DNA from: Micromonospora inaquosa
GTDB lineage: Bacteria; Actinomycetota; Actinomycetes; Mycobacteriales; Micromonosporaceae
Assembly (NCBI RefSeq): GCF_003857055.1
Contig: NZ_QGSZ01000241.1
Coordinates: 1-53,781 of the forward strand
Length of the DNA stretch: 53,781 bases
Direction of reading: 5' to 3'
Shown here in pieces: positions 1 through 7,547 of this stretch (positions are counted from its first letter, which is position 1; the number at the start of each line of letters is the position of its first letter). The notes beneath the pieces are model-generated. The model did not search any database, was not told the origin of the DNA, and saw only the letters and a list, made by a program, of their open reading frames with translations. Position numbers and translations under genes: made by a program.

Positions 1-1
1 C

Positions 2-808
2 TACTCGATACCCAAGATCGTCCACATGCTCGGGGCGCGGGGCGTCGTGGTCAACGCGGACGCCGACGGGGAGATGGACTACGCGCACCTTGCCGCGCAA
101 GTCAGCCGCCGCCGACGCTGGCCCGCAATCGTGGTCGCCACCGCTGGCACGACCCTGACCGAAGCCGTCGACGACACCACCGCCATCCGCGCCGTCCTCA
201 ATGAGCACCAGGTCACCGGACACCTGCACGTCGACGCGGCCCTGTCCGGCATCCCCCTCGCACTCGACGGCCGGCTACGCCTCGATGACGACAGCGGCAT
301 CAGCAGCATCGCCATCAGCGGCCACAAATTCCTGGGCGTGCCAACGCCCTGCGGAGTAGTCCTCATCCGCGACCGCGCCCGCCACACGGTCAGCCACATC
401 GCCTACACCGCCACCCTCGACACCACCATCACCGGCTCCCGCTGCGGCCTGGCCGCCGCCCTGCTCTGGCACGCCATCGCCACCCATGGACATGAAGGGC
501 ACCGCTGGCGGGCAACTCAAGCCCGCCGCCTCGCCGCCTACACCGTCGATCAACTTAACGCCGCCGACTGGCCCGCGTGGCGGCATCCGCACGCCTTCAC
601 CGTCGTCCTGCCCACCCCACCCGAGCAGGTGCGCAAGAAGTGGCTACTCGCCACTGACGGAGCCACCAGTCATCTCATCTGCATGCCCGGCGTCACTTAC
701 GGCCAGGTTGACGCCTTCGTCGCCGACCTCAGTGCCGCCGCACCGCCACGGTTGATCCCACGACCCCGGGCGCGACGGGACGGTCTATCAACCCCGAGCA
801 GGCCGTGA
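2..808 (+). CDS. Group II PLP-dependent decarboxylase, histidine decarboxylase-like (5' truncated)
   Basis: The reading frame is open from the first bases of the window, so the N-terminus lies outside it. The visible C-terminal part has the hallmarks of group II pyridoxal-phosphate decarboxylases of the histidine decarboxylase type. There is a HVDAALSG segment whose Asp would contact the cofactor pyridine nitrogen, and then SGHKFLG, whose Lys (codon 326-328) would form the Schiff base with PLP. Such enzymes remove the alpha-carboxylate from an amino acid to give an amine. The last codons overlap the start of the next gene by four bases (GTGA), suggesting translational coupling. The substrate cannot be read from this fragment. 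A role in the neighbouring lanthipeptide pathway is only inferred from co-orientation. Confidence 0.8.
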   Translation, partial: YSIPKIVHMLGARGVVVNADADGEMDYAHLAAQVSRRRRWPAIVVATAGTTLTEAVDDTTAIRAVLNEHQVTGHLHVDAALSGIPLALDGRLRLDDDSGISSIAISGHKFLGVPTPCGVVLIRDRARHTVSHIAYTATLDTTITGSRCGLAAALLWHAIATHGHEGHRWRATQARRLAAYTVDQLNAADWPAWRHPHAFTVVLPTPPEQVRKKWLLATDGATSHLICMPGVTYGQVDAFVADLSAAAPPRLIPRPRARRDGLSTPSRP

Positions 809-1902
809 TGAACCCCATGCCCATCGGCGCCCAGAGCCGTCCCGGCAATGCCGTGGCCGCACCGCATGCTGTCCTTTCGGGCGCTGTGGACACCCGCACG
901 GCGTCTCTGCCGTCCGTCGCCGCCTGTGGCCGGTGGGCCTATCGCGGGAAAGTCGGGGTGGCCGTTCTCGTCACCGCTCTCATCGCCGGGCAGGTGCCCC
1001 CGCCGACCAGTCAAGAATCGCCGCTTTTACCCGGCGCATCCGACGGCTGCGACGTGCCCTCGCCACACGATGATCTCGCCGGCACCACGCGCCCCCTGAT
1101 GGCGACAAAGCTGCGGCCCGGCCAACCGGCCCGCCCGATCCTGCTCCATCTAGCGCACCACGCAGCAGCGGACCCCTGCGACTCGGCAGTCGGCCGATTC
1201 AATCTGGTCCACCACCGCGCCTGGTACGACAACGAAGGCGAGCAGAGCACGCGGGACATCGTGCGCTGGTACGCCGACGACGACTCCGGCGCGGAGTTGA
1301 TGACCCAGCACCCGAGTGATGGGTTCGGGGTCATCGAGGACTTCTGGCCACCAGGGTGGCTACACGACAGAAACCTGTTCCACGCCTACCGCAGCACCGA
1401 TTGGCTCCGCGCCAAGTCAAGGCTGCAAAACGCGCAGCTCAACAGGACCACACAGCTCGTGGCCGGTCTCGCCGCGCTCGCCACCTGGCACAGCCCCGGC
1501 CCGCCGCAACGCGCCCTCGCCGCGCAAGCCCTCGCAGACACCACCGCGCTGACCGCGCACCCCAACACGCCCGACCACGCCGGCCGCACCGGCATCGCCG
1601 TAGCCGCCACCAGCGACAACGGCCGTGAGCGGCACCTGCTGATCCTGCATCCGAGCACTGGAGCTGTCCTGGCCTACGAACGCGCCATCCTCACGCCGAC
1701 CGGCTGGCGCACACGCGTCTACCTGCTCCTGCTCACCCACACCCACACGCCCCACCGCTATTGGGAGCCACCCGCCACCAACACGCCACCCGTGGCCTTA
1801 ACGGTCCAACGGGAGATGCCCCGCCGGCCCGGTGTGTGGCTTGTCCCCGCCGAGCACCCCTGCACGCCCGAACTCGAACCAGGAGAGGTATCACCGCGAT
1901 GA
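805..1902 (+). CDS. Single-pass membrane protein of unknown function
   Basis: This is a protein of about 365 residues that I do not recognise. One hydrophobic segment at about residues 49-66 is followed by a Pro-rich stretch and a long soluble C-terminal region of roughly 300 residues. The topology fits a membrane anchor with an extracytoplasmic domain. The C-terminal half contains Trp- and Asp-rich stretches but no motif I can assign. The start is GTG at 805 or ATG at 808; the GTG overlaps the stop of the decarboxylase gene, and the stop of this gene overlaps the ATG of the following methyltransferase. The three genes therefore read as one translationally coupled operon. Confidence 0.6.
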   Translation: MMNPMPIGAQSRPGNAVAAPHAVLSGAVDTRTASLPSVAACGRWAYRGKVGVAVLVTALIAGQVPPPTSQESPLLPGASDGCDVPSPHDDLAGTTRPLMATKLRPGQPARPILLHLAHHAAADPCDSAVGRFNLVHHRAWYDNEGEQSTRDIVRWYADDDSGAELMTQHPSDGFGVIEDFWPPGWLHDRNLFHAYRSTDWLRAKSRLQNAQLNRTTQLVAGLAALATWHSPGPPQRALAAQALADTTALTAHPNTPDHAGRTGIAVAATSDNGRERHLLILHPSTGAVLAYERAILTPTGWRTRVYLLLLTHTHTPHRYWEPPATNTPPVALTVQREMPRRPGVWLVPAEHPCTPELEPGEVSPR

Positions 1903-2669
1903 CGACTACTCACAGCGGCCAACTGCGCCCTGCCCGGCTGCGTGAACTGCTCGACCCGATCATCCGGCAGCAGCTGGACCGGCTCGAGATTCAACCCGGC
2001 CAGCGCGTCCTGGAGATCGGCGCGGGTGGCGGCGAGGTCACCGCCTACCTGGCCCGCCTCGTCGGCCCTCACGGCAGGGTCACCGCGGTCGACAAGGACA
2101 CCACCTACCTCAACCCAACGAGCATCATCGACGTCTATCAGCGGGACCTGAACGGTGACGATCTTCCCGGCGAGCCCGACAGCTTTGATGTCGTCGTGGC
2201 CCGATGGCTGCACGGCGCACTGCCGCACCCCGCAGAGGCGCTGGAACTGATGATCGCCCGGCTGCGTCCCGGTGGCTGGCTCGTCCTGGCCGACGTCACC
2301 GACACCCCGCCACGAGTCTTCTGGGCAACTGACGACGACACCCGGCTGATCCACACCGTCATGCGACGCGTCTACCGCACCATCGCCGGACTCGACGGTG
2401 CCGGCACCTGGACGGCCGACACCCCCGCCCTGCTCATCGTCAAGGGCATGCCGCAGGTCTGTACCCACGCGTCCACCGAGACCTGGACCGGAGGCGGCCC
2501 CGGATGCCAGCTACTCGCCAACCTAGTCGACCACCTCCGTCCCGTCCTGACTACACCCGAGGTCACCGATGCCGACCTCGACCGGTTCGTCACGCTCATG
2601 GCCGATCCAAACGTGCTCTTGGGCTCCTACGAGGGCAGGGCTATCCACGCCCGCAAGGCAACCGCATGA
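1899..2669 (+). CDS. Class I SAM-dependent methyltransferase
   Basis: This is a 256-residue Rossmann-fold methyltransferase. Motif I, VLEIGAGGGEVT, lies at residues 38-49, followed by a VTAVDKD segment (motif II) and an acidic turn near FDVVVARW (motif IV). The start ATG at 1899 overlaps the upstream stop (ATGA) and has AGGAGAG at 1881-1887, so I prefer it to an upstream extension of the frame. The methyl acceptor is unknown; the domain resembles UbiE/small-molecule methyltransferases. It sits 330 bases before the lanthipeptide precursor, so it could be a tailoring enzyme of that pathway or belong with the decarboxylase in a separate small-molecule pathway. Confidence 0.8.
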   Translation: MTTTHSGQLRPARLRELLDPIIRQQLDRLEIQPGQRVLEIGAGGGEVTAYLARLVGPHGRVTAVDKDTTYLNPTSIIDVYQRDLNGDDLPGEPDSFDVVVARWLHGALPHPAEALELMIARLRPGGWLVLADVTDTPPRVFWATDDDTRLIHTVMRRVYRTIAGLDGAGTWTADTPALLIVKGMPQVCTHASTETWTGGGPGCQLLANLVDHLRPVLTTPEVTDADLDRFVTLMADPNVLLGSYEGRAIHARKATA

Positions 2670-2996
2670 CATGCGTCGCACGGGGCGCGGGCAGGGTGCG
2701 ATCCGTCCTGCTGAGTCTGTGGCAGACGCGACGGAAATTACCGCAATCTTCTACTTCGAGAACTTGGGCCGCCGGCAGGCCGCCACCTCCTACCAGCTAT
2801 TTCCGACCCGGGTAGTCGCCGTGCGACGACTACCCGACCGGCCGCCGCTCATCGAGATGGGCGCGGTGGCCGGTGCCGGCCGGCGGCAGGGGTTCCCCCG
2901 TTCCCCTGCCGCCCCGGCCTGACGCTCCGCGAAGTCCGTGCCGGTAGCTGCGGGGGCTACCTGCCCACCCATCGTCCCAACTCCCTAGGAGGAACC
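2670..2996 (+). promoter_or_regulatory. Structured leader region upstream of the lanthipeptide precursor
   Basis: This 327-base gap contains three inverted repeats on the way to the precursor gene. One has a 10-bp stem (2809-2818 with 2827-2836), one an 11-bp stem (2882-2892 with 2903-2913) and one a 6-bp stem (2943-2948 with 2956-2961). A strong AGGAGGA at 2987-2993 follows. A small open frame (2671-2922, 83 codons) crosses the first two stems; it has no recognisable product and no clear ribosome site, so I do not call it a gene. The stems may terminate transcription from the upstream operon or act as leader structure for the precursor mRNA. Confidence 0.45.
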
Positions 2997-3131
2997 ATGA
3001 ACGACCTGCTCGCCGTCAACGACGACCCGTTCCAGCTGGACGTCCAGATCGTCACCGAGGGTCCGGTCGCCGCCGCACTGTTGGCCGACACGGACGACGG
3101 CTGCGACACCGTGAAGGGCAGTGACTGCTAG
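2997..3131 (+). CDS. FxLD-family class I lanthipeptide precursor peptide
   Basis: This 44-residue peptide was found by reading the sequence between larger genes. Its leader carries the FQLDVQIV motif at residues 12-19, which matches the FxLD signature defining this lanthipeptide precursor family, and the dehydratase, cyclase and FxLD-type methyltransferase follow directly. The C-terminus reads TDDGCDTVKGSDC: two Cys (36 and 44), Thr38 and Ser42 as possible dehydration sites, and four Asp including an Asp-Gly dyad (34-35). The start ATG has a near-perfect AGGAGGA five to ten bases upstream. Compared with the usual family pattern as I recall it (TDDGC followed by a Ser/Thr/Cys-rich core), this core is short and has only two Cys. 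The leader cleavage point cannot be seen. Confidence 0.9.
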   Translation: MNDLLAVNDDPFQLDVQIVTEGPVAAALLADTDDGCDTVKGSDC

Positions 3132-3143
3132 TCGCTTGTCCTT

Positions 3144-3184
3144 GCCGGTTCCGGTGAGCGACCCGAACGTTCACCGGAACCGGC
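3144..3184 (+). terminator. 17-bp stem-loop between precursor and lanB, probable attenuator
   Basis: The arms 3144-3160 and 3168-3184 are complementary over 17 positions with one G-U wobble, around a 7-base loop. There is no T-run after the stem. It begins 12 bases after the precursor stop and ends 41 bases before the lanB start. In RiPP operons such a structure typically causes partial termination or stabilises the precursor mRNA so that the peptide outnumbers the enzymes. That role is inferred here. Confidence 0.75.
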
Positions 3185-3225
3185 GACCCCTGAAACCGAG
3201 GAAGTTCCCGTGTGAGGAGAGGACC

Positions 3226-6200
3226 GTGGCGGCGAGAAGCAGTGTGTACCGGGCGGTTGATGCCGCCACGATCCGCATCGCCGTGCACTCGTGCGGAAGC
3301 GGCGGCCTGCCGTGGCCGCATCGGGGCGATGCCGCAGGCGTCGATGGTTGGCTGCGGGAGACGTGGAAGCGCCCTGGTGTGGCCGAAGCCGTGTGGACCG
3401 CCAGTCCTGAGTTCGCTTCCCGGGTCGAGGCGGTGTGCGCTGGCGGGACACTCGATGCAGGCCGCGGCTGGCGGATGGCTCTGGCGCTGGCGCGGTACCT
3501 GGTGCGTGCCCAGCGGCGGGCCACGCCCTTTGGGTTGTTCTCGGGGGTCGCGGCACTGCGCTTCGACAGGACTGCCTCGGTCGTACCGTTAGGGCGCTCG
3601 GCCATCCGGGTACGGCCGGACGCGGGCTGGCTCGCGTCTCTGATCGCGCGGCTCGAAGCCGACCCGCATGTGCGCCGCAACCTGCGTGTGCAGGCAAACA
3701 ATCTGGCGGTGGGACAGGGACTTCGGCTGGCGGTAGGGCGCCGGCCGCACGCCTCGCTACCAGCAGACGGCGTCTCCTCGGTGAGGAACACGGCAGCCGT
3801 GCGGCTGGCCGTGTCGCTAGCCGCCGCGTCGGTCTCGTGGGCGGAGTTGGTCGACACGGTGGCCGCCGCGTTCCCACGAACTCCGCGTCCGTCTGCGGAA
3901 GCGTTGGTTGCCGATCTGGTCGACCACGGCGTGCTGATTTCCAGCCTCCGGCCGCCGTCGACCTGCACCGACCCGCTGCGACACATCCTGGACCAGCTCG
4001 ACACCGTGCAGGATGACCACCTCAACGAACAGCAGCCCGTCGCGGCTGCACTCGCGTCGTTGCACGTCGACCTGGGTGGCATCGCAGCCGGTACGACACA
4101 TCTTCGTGAGCTGGCCGACCGGATGCGTCAGGTGGCAGCGGATCCACAGCCGATCGCGGTGGATCTTCGGCTTGCGGATCAGGTCACCCTGCCGATCCAG
4201 GTCGCTGCCGAGATCGCGAGCGCTGTGGGCGTGCTGCGACGCTTGACGTCGCATCCGGGCGGTCGGCCGGAGTGGCGCACGTACCGCGCCCGGTTCGTCA
4301 ACCGCTACGGCACGACGGTGATAGTGCCGCTGGCTGAGGTGCTCGATCCCCTGACTGGGCTGGGCTACCCGGAGCACTTCACCCGCGCGGCCGATGCACC
4401 CCCAGCCTGGTTGTCCAGCCGTGACGAGCGGCTCTTGGCGCTGGCCCAGCAGGCAGTGATCGACGGTGTCCACGAGGTGAAGCTCGACGACGCAGCTGTG
4501 AAGGCCCTGGCCAGCCCTGCGCCCGAAGAGGGCCACATCAGCCCACACGTCGACGTCACGGCAGAGATCGGCGCGGTATCGCTGGACGCACTGGCGAAAG
4601 GGCGCTTCACGATCGCGCTGATGGGCATGGGTCGCTCGGCGATGGCGACGAGCGGACGCTTCCTCGACGTGCTGCCCGTTCCCGAGCGGGAGCGGATGTG
4701 TAAGGAGTTCGCGCGGCTACCCGTCGCGGTGGACGGGGCCATGCCGGCGCAATTGAGCTTCCCACCACACCGTCTGCATGCGCAGAACGTTCTGAATGCC
4801 CCGCTGGTCCTTCCATGGCTAATTTCCTTGGCTGAGCATCGTCCGGCAACCGAGGGCATCATCAGTATTGCTGATCTTGGTGTGGCTGCCGGTCGGGACC
4901 GACTGGTGTTGGTGTCGATGTCGCGGGGGCGGGTGGTCGAGCCGACGGTCGCGCATGCCGCCGCCTTGCACACGATGCCGCTGCTCGGTCGGTTTCTCGT
5001 GGAGTTGCCCCGAGCGATGGACGCCCGGCTGAAACCGTTCGACTGGGGCGCGGCTTCCTGCCTGCCCTTTCGGCCCGCGCTGCGATACGGGCGGGTTCTG
5101 CTCACGGCCGCCCGGTGGCGCATAGACCCTGCCTGCCTGCCCGCTGCGGACGCGAGCGACAGCGAATGGTTCGCAGCCTGGGAGGCAATGCGTTCGAGGC
5201 TGCGGCTACCCGGGTGGGTGCAGGTCGGCAGCGGCGACCAAAGACTCCGGCTCACCCTCGATCAGGCCATGGACCGGTCCCTGTTACGCGCCCACCTGGA
5301 CGCCAGCACCGAACCGATCACCGTGGTAGAGGCGGCGGGTCCGGAAGACTTCGGGTGGCTGTCCGGGCGTGCTCACGAGATCGTCGTACCGGTCGCCTCC
5401 ACGGCCGAGCCCGCCGTGGCGCCGGCCGTCGTCTCCGCACGAGGCCCGGGGCCACCGCCCGCCCCGGCCCCGCCGATCATGCCCGGAGCAGGCGGCATCG
5501 TGTCCGCGTCGCTAGCCGTCGAACCGCCAATGATGGAGCTGGTCGTGCTGCGGGGGCTGCCACCGCTGTTCGCCGACTGGCCCGAGCCGCCGCTGCGGTG
5601 GTTCGTCCGCCTCCGACGTCCCACGTCGCACGTGCGGCTGCGCTTGCACACGGACGACTATGGACACGCGGCCGTACGGGTCGGCCGCTGGGCCGCTGCC
5701 CTTCGACGGCAGGGCCTTGTCGGAGACCTGAGCCTGGACACCTACCATCCCGAGTCAGGCCGATACGGAGACGGCCAGGCGTTGTTCGCTGCGCACGAGT
5801 TGTTCGCCGCCGACTCCACCGCAGCCTTGGCGCAGCTCAGCGTGCACCCCGAGCGTCAGGTCAACCGGCACGTCCTTACCGCCGTGAGCATGATCGACCT
5901 GGCCGCTGCGATGCTCGGCAGTCGCAACGACGCATGTGAGTGGCTGGTCGCCCACCCGGAGCTTGCCGCGCCGACACCCATCGACCGGTATCTGCTGCGC
6001 CAGGCGGTCACCCTTGACCCGACCGTCCTGCCGGATCAGGTCCAGCAGGCATGGCAGGAGCGATCCCGGGCCGCAGCCCGCTATGCCGACACACTGTCCT
6101 CAACTCGCGGCCCACTGACCCCAACCTCCGTGCTCACCTCGCTGCTACACCTGCATTTCGTTCGCGCTCACGGTCCCGACGAACCTGCCGAGCAGGTCAC

Positions 6201-6270
6201 GCATCGGCTCGCTCGCCACATCGCGCTGGCGACCGTGCGCCGCCGCGTCCGCACCGCAGGAGCGCCCTGA
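3226..6270 (+). CDS. lanB: Class I lanthipeptide dehydratase (LanB), full length
   Basis: This protein of about 1014 residues has the two-part LanB architecture. An N-terminal Lant_dehydr_N glutamylation domain contains the family motif TPFGLFSG at residues 100-107. After a Pro/Ala-rich linker (about residues 725-755), a C-terminal SpaB_C elimination domain runs from about 790 to 1010 (RWFVRLRR, then DTYHPESGRYG). Enzymes of this class use glutamyl-tRNA to glutamylate Ser/Thr of the precursor and then eliminate glutamate to give Dha/Dhb. I chose GTG 3226 because GAGGAGAGG lies just upstream; an in-frame start at 3121 would overlap the precursor and the stem-loop. The stop overlaps the lanC start (TGATG). 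Confidence 0.92.
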   Translation: MAARSSVYRAVDAATIRIAVHSCGSGGLPWPHRGDAAGVDGWLRETWKRPGVAEAVWTASPEFASRVEAVCAGGTLDAGRGWRMALALARYLVRAQRRATPFGLFSGVAALRFDRTASVVPLGRSAIRVRPDAGWLASLIARLEADPHVRRNLRVQANNLAVGQGLRLAVGRRPHASLPADGVSSVRNTAAVRLAVSLAAASVSWAELVDTVAAAFPRTPRPSAEALVADLVDHGVLISSLRPPSTCTDPLRHILDQLDTVQDDHLNEQQPVAAALASLHVDLGGIAAGTTHLRELADRMRQVAADPQPIAVDLRLADQVTLPIQVAAEIASAVGVLRRLTSHPGGRPEWRTYRARFVNRYGTTVIVPLAEVLDPLTGLGYPEHFTRAADAPPAWLSSRDERLLALAQQAVIDGVHEVKLDDAAVKALASPAPEEGHISPHVDVTAEIGAVSLDALAKGRFTIALMGMGRSAMATSGRFLDVLPVPERERMCKEFARLPVAVDGAMPAQLSFPPHRLHAQNVLNAPLVLPWLISLAEHRPATEGIISIADLGVAAGRDRLVLVSMSRGRVVEPTVAHAAALHTMPLLGRFLVELPRAMDARLKPFDWGAASCLPFRPALRYGRVLLTAARWRIDPACLPAADASDSEWFAAWEAMRSRLRLPGWVQVGSGDQRLRLTLDQAMDRSLLRAHLDASTEPITVVEAAGPEDFGWLSGRAHEIVVPVASTAEPAVAPAVVSARGPGPPPAPAPPIMPGAGGIVSASLAVEPPMMELVVLRGLPPLFADWPEPPLRWFVRLRRPTSHVRLRLHTDDYGHAAVRVGRWAAALRRQGLVGDLSLDTYHPESGRYGDGQALFAAHELFAADSTAALAQLSVHPERQVNRHVLTAVSMIDLAAAMLGSRNDACEWLVAHPELAAPTPIDRYLLRQAVTLDPTVLPDQVQQAWQERSRAAARYADTLSSTRGPLTPTSVLTSLLHLHFVRAHGPDEPAEQVTHRLARHIALATVRRRVRTAGAP

Positions 6271-7532
6271 TGACTGCTGTGCCCCTCGCGAGTCCACTGC
6301 TACGGGCAGCCGAAACGATGGCCTCGTGCATCACCGACACCCTCACCCAGCCGCCCCCTCCGGACTTCACGGCGGATGACTACGGGCCACGAAGTAACCG
6401 CTGGCACGCCCAATCCCTATCGCGAGGTGCCGCCGGGGTAGCGATCCTGCACGGCGTGCGCGCCCAGACGGGGCACGCAGGATGGGAACCGGCCTACGAA
6501 TGGCTGCGACACGCGACCGCTGACACCCTGAACAACGGCAGCGGAGCAGGACTGTGGTTCGGTGCGCCGGCAGTTACCCACGCGCTGACCACGGCCGCGC
6601 CGCACGCCCGTCCGGCATCCCTCGACGCGCTCGATTACTCGGTCGCGGACCTGACCAGGCGGCGTCTGGCCGCCGCGGAGGCGCGCATCGCGGCATGTGC
6701 TCGGCCCACGCTGTCGGAGTTCGACCTCGTACGCGGGCTGACCGGCCTTGGAGCCCACCTGCTACGTCGCGAACCGGACGGCCACCTGCTCCGGCAGGTG
6801 CTGACGTACCTGGTGCGGCTCACCGACCCGGTCGACATCGACGACGAGGCCGGACAGCTCGCGCCAGGCTGGTGGAGCGGCGACCCGCCCGATCCCGGCA
6901 GCCCTGCATCAGGTGGGCACGCCAACTTCGGCATGGCGCACGGAATCACGGGCCCCTTGGCGCTCCTGGCGCTCGCCATGCGCCACAACATCCTGGTGCC
7001 GGGACAGGCCGAAGCGATCGGCCGGATCAACACCTGGCTGGACGACTGGCGGCAGACGGGCCCAACCGGACCATGGTGGCCAGAGAGGATCACGGCAGCC
7101 GAGCTGCACGCCGACAAGCCCGCGGCACGTGGACCGGCTCGGCCGTCCTGGTGCTACGGCACCCCCGGCATAGCCCGCGCGCAACAGCTCGCCGGGATTG
7201 CCCTCCCCGATCCCGCCAGGCAGCAGACAGCGGAAGACGCCCTGTCCCGCTGCCTGGCCGACCCCGTTCAGCTCAACCGACTCGTCGACCCATCGCTGTG
7301 CCACGGCTGGGCAGGACTCGCCGCAACGGTTTGGTACGCCGCCGTTGACGCCCAGACCACCAGTCTGCACACCCGCCTGCCCCACGTGATGCGCCTGCTG
7401 ATCCAGCACGCCACCGACGCCACCCCGGCGCGATCCGGCCTGATCGCCGGCCACGCAGGAATCGCGCTCACCCTGCACACCATGGCCACCGGCACCGACA
7501 TCCGCTGGGCAACCAGCCTGCTAATCCACTAG
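6270..7532 (+). CDS. lanC: Lanthionine synthetase cyclase (LanC)
   Basis: This 420-residue cyclase catalyses Michael addition of Cys thiols to Dha/Dhb. The expected LanC signatures are present in order: GAAGVAIL near residue 54, MAHGITG with the active-site His at 224, WCYGTPG with zinc ligand Cys295, and CHGWAG with ligands Cys344-His345. Start ATG 6270 overlaps the lanB stop by one base. Alternative upstream starts in this frame lie inside lanB and add a low-complexity Arg-rich extension, so they are unlikely. The enzyme is soluble and acts with the dehydratase on the FxLD precursor. Confidence 0.92.
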   Translation: MTAVPLASPLLRAAETMASCITDTLTQPPPPDFTADDYGPRSNRWHAQSLSRGAAGVAILHGVRAQTGHAGWEPAYEWLRHATADTLNNGSGAGLWFGAPAVTHALTTAAPHARPASLDALDYSVADLTRRRLAAAEARIAACARPTLSEFDLVRGLTGLGAHLLRREPDGHLLRQVLTYLVRLTDPVDIDDEAGQLAPGWWSGDPPDPGSPASGGHANFGMAHGITGPLALLALAMRHNILVPGQAEAIGRINTWLDDWRQTGPTGPWWPERITAAELHADKPAARGPARPSWCYGTPGIARAQQLAGIALPDPARQQTAEDALSRCLADPVQLNRLVDPSLCHGWAGLAATVWYAAVDAQTTSLHTRLPHVMRLLIQHATDATPARSGLIAGHAGIALTLHTMATGTDIRWATSLLIH

Positions 7533-7547
7533 ACGAGGAGACCACCC

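Noticed and set aside
3121..3225. Upstream start for the LanB protein
   Set aside because: It would overlap the precursor gene and read through the stem-loop; GTG 3226 has a strong ribosome site.
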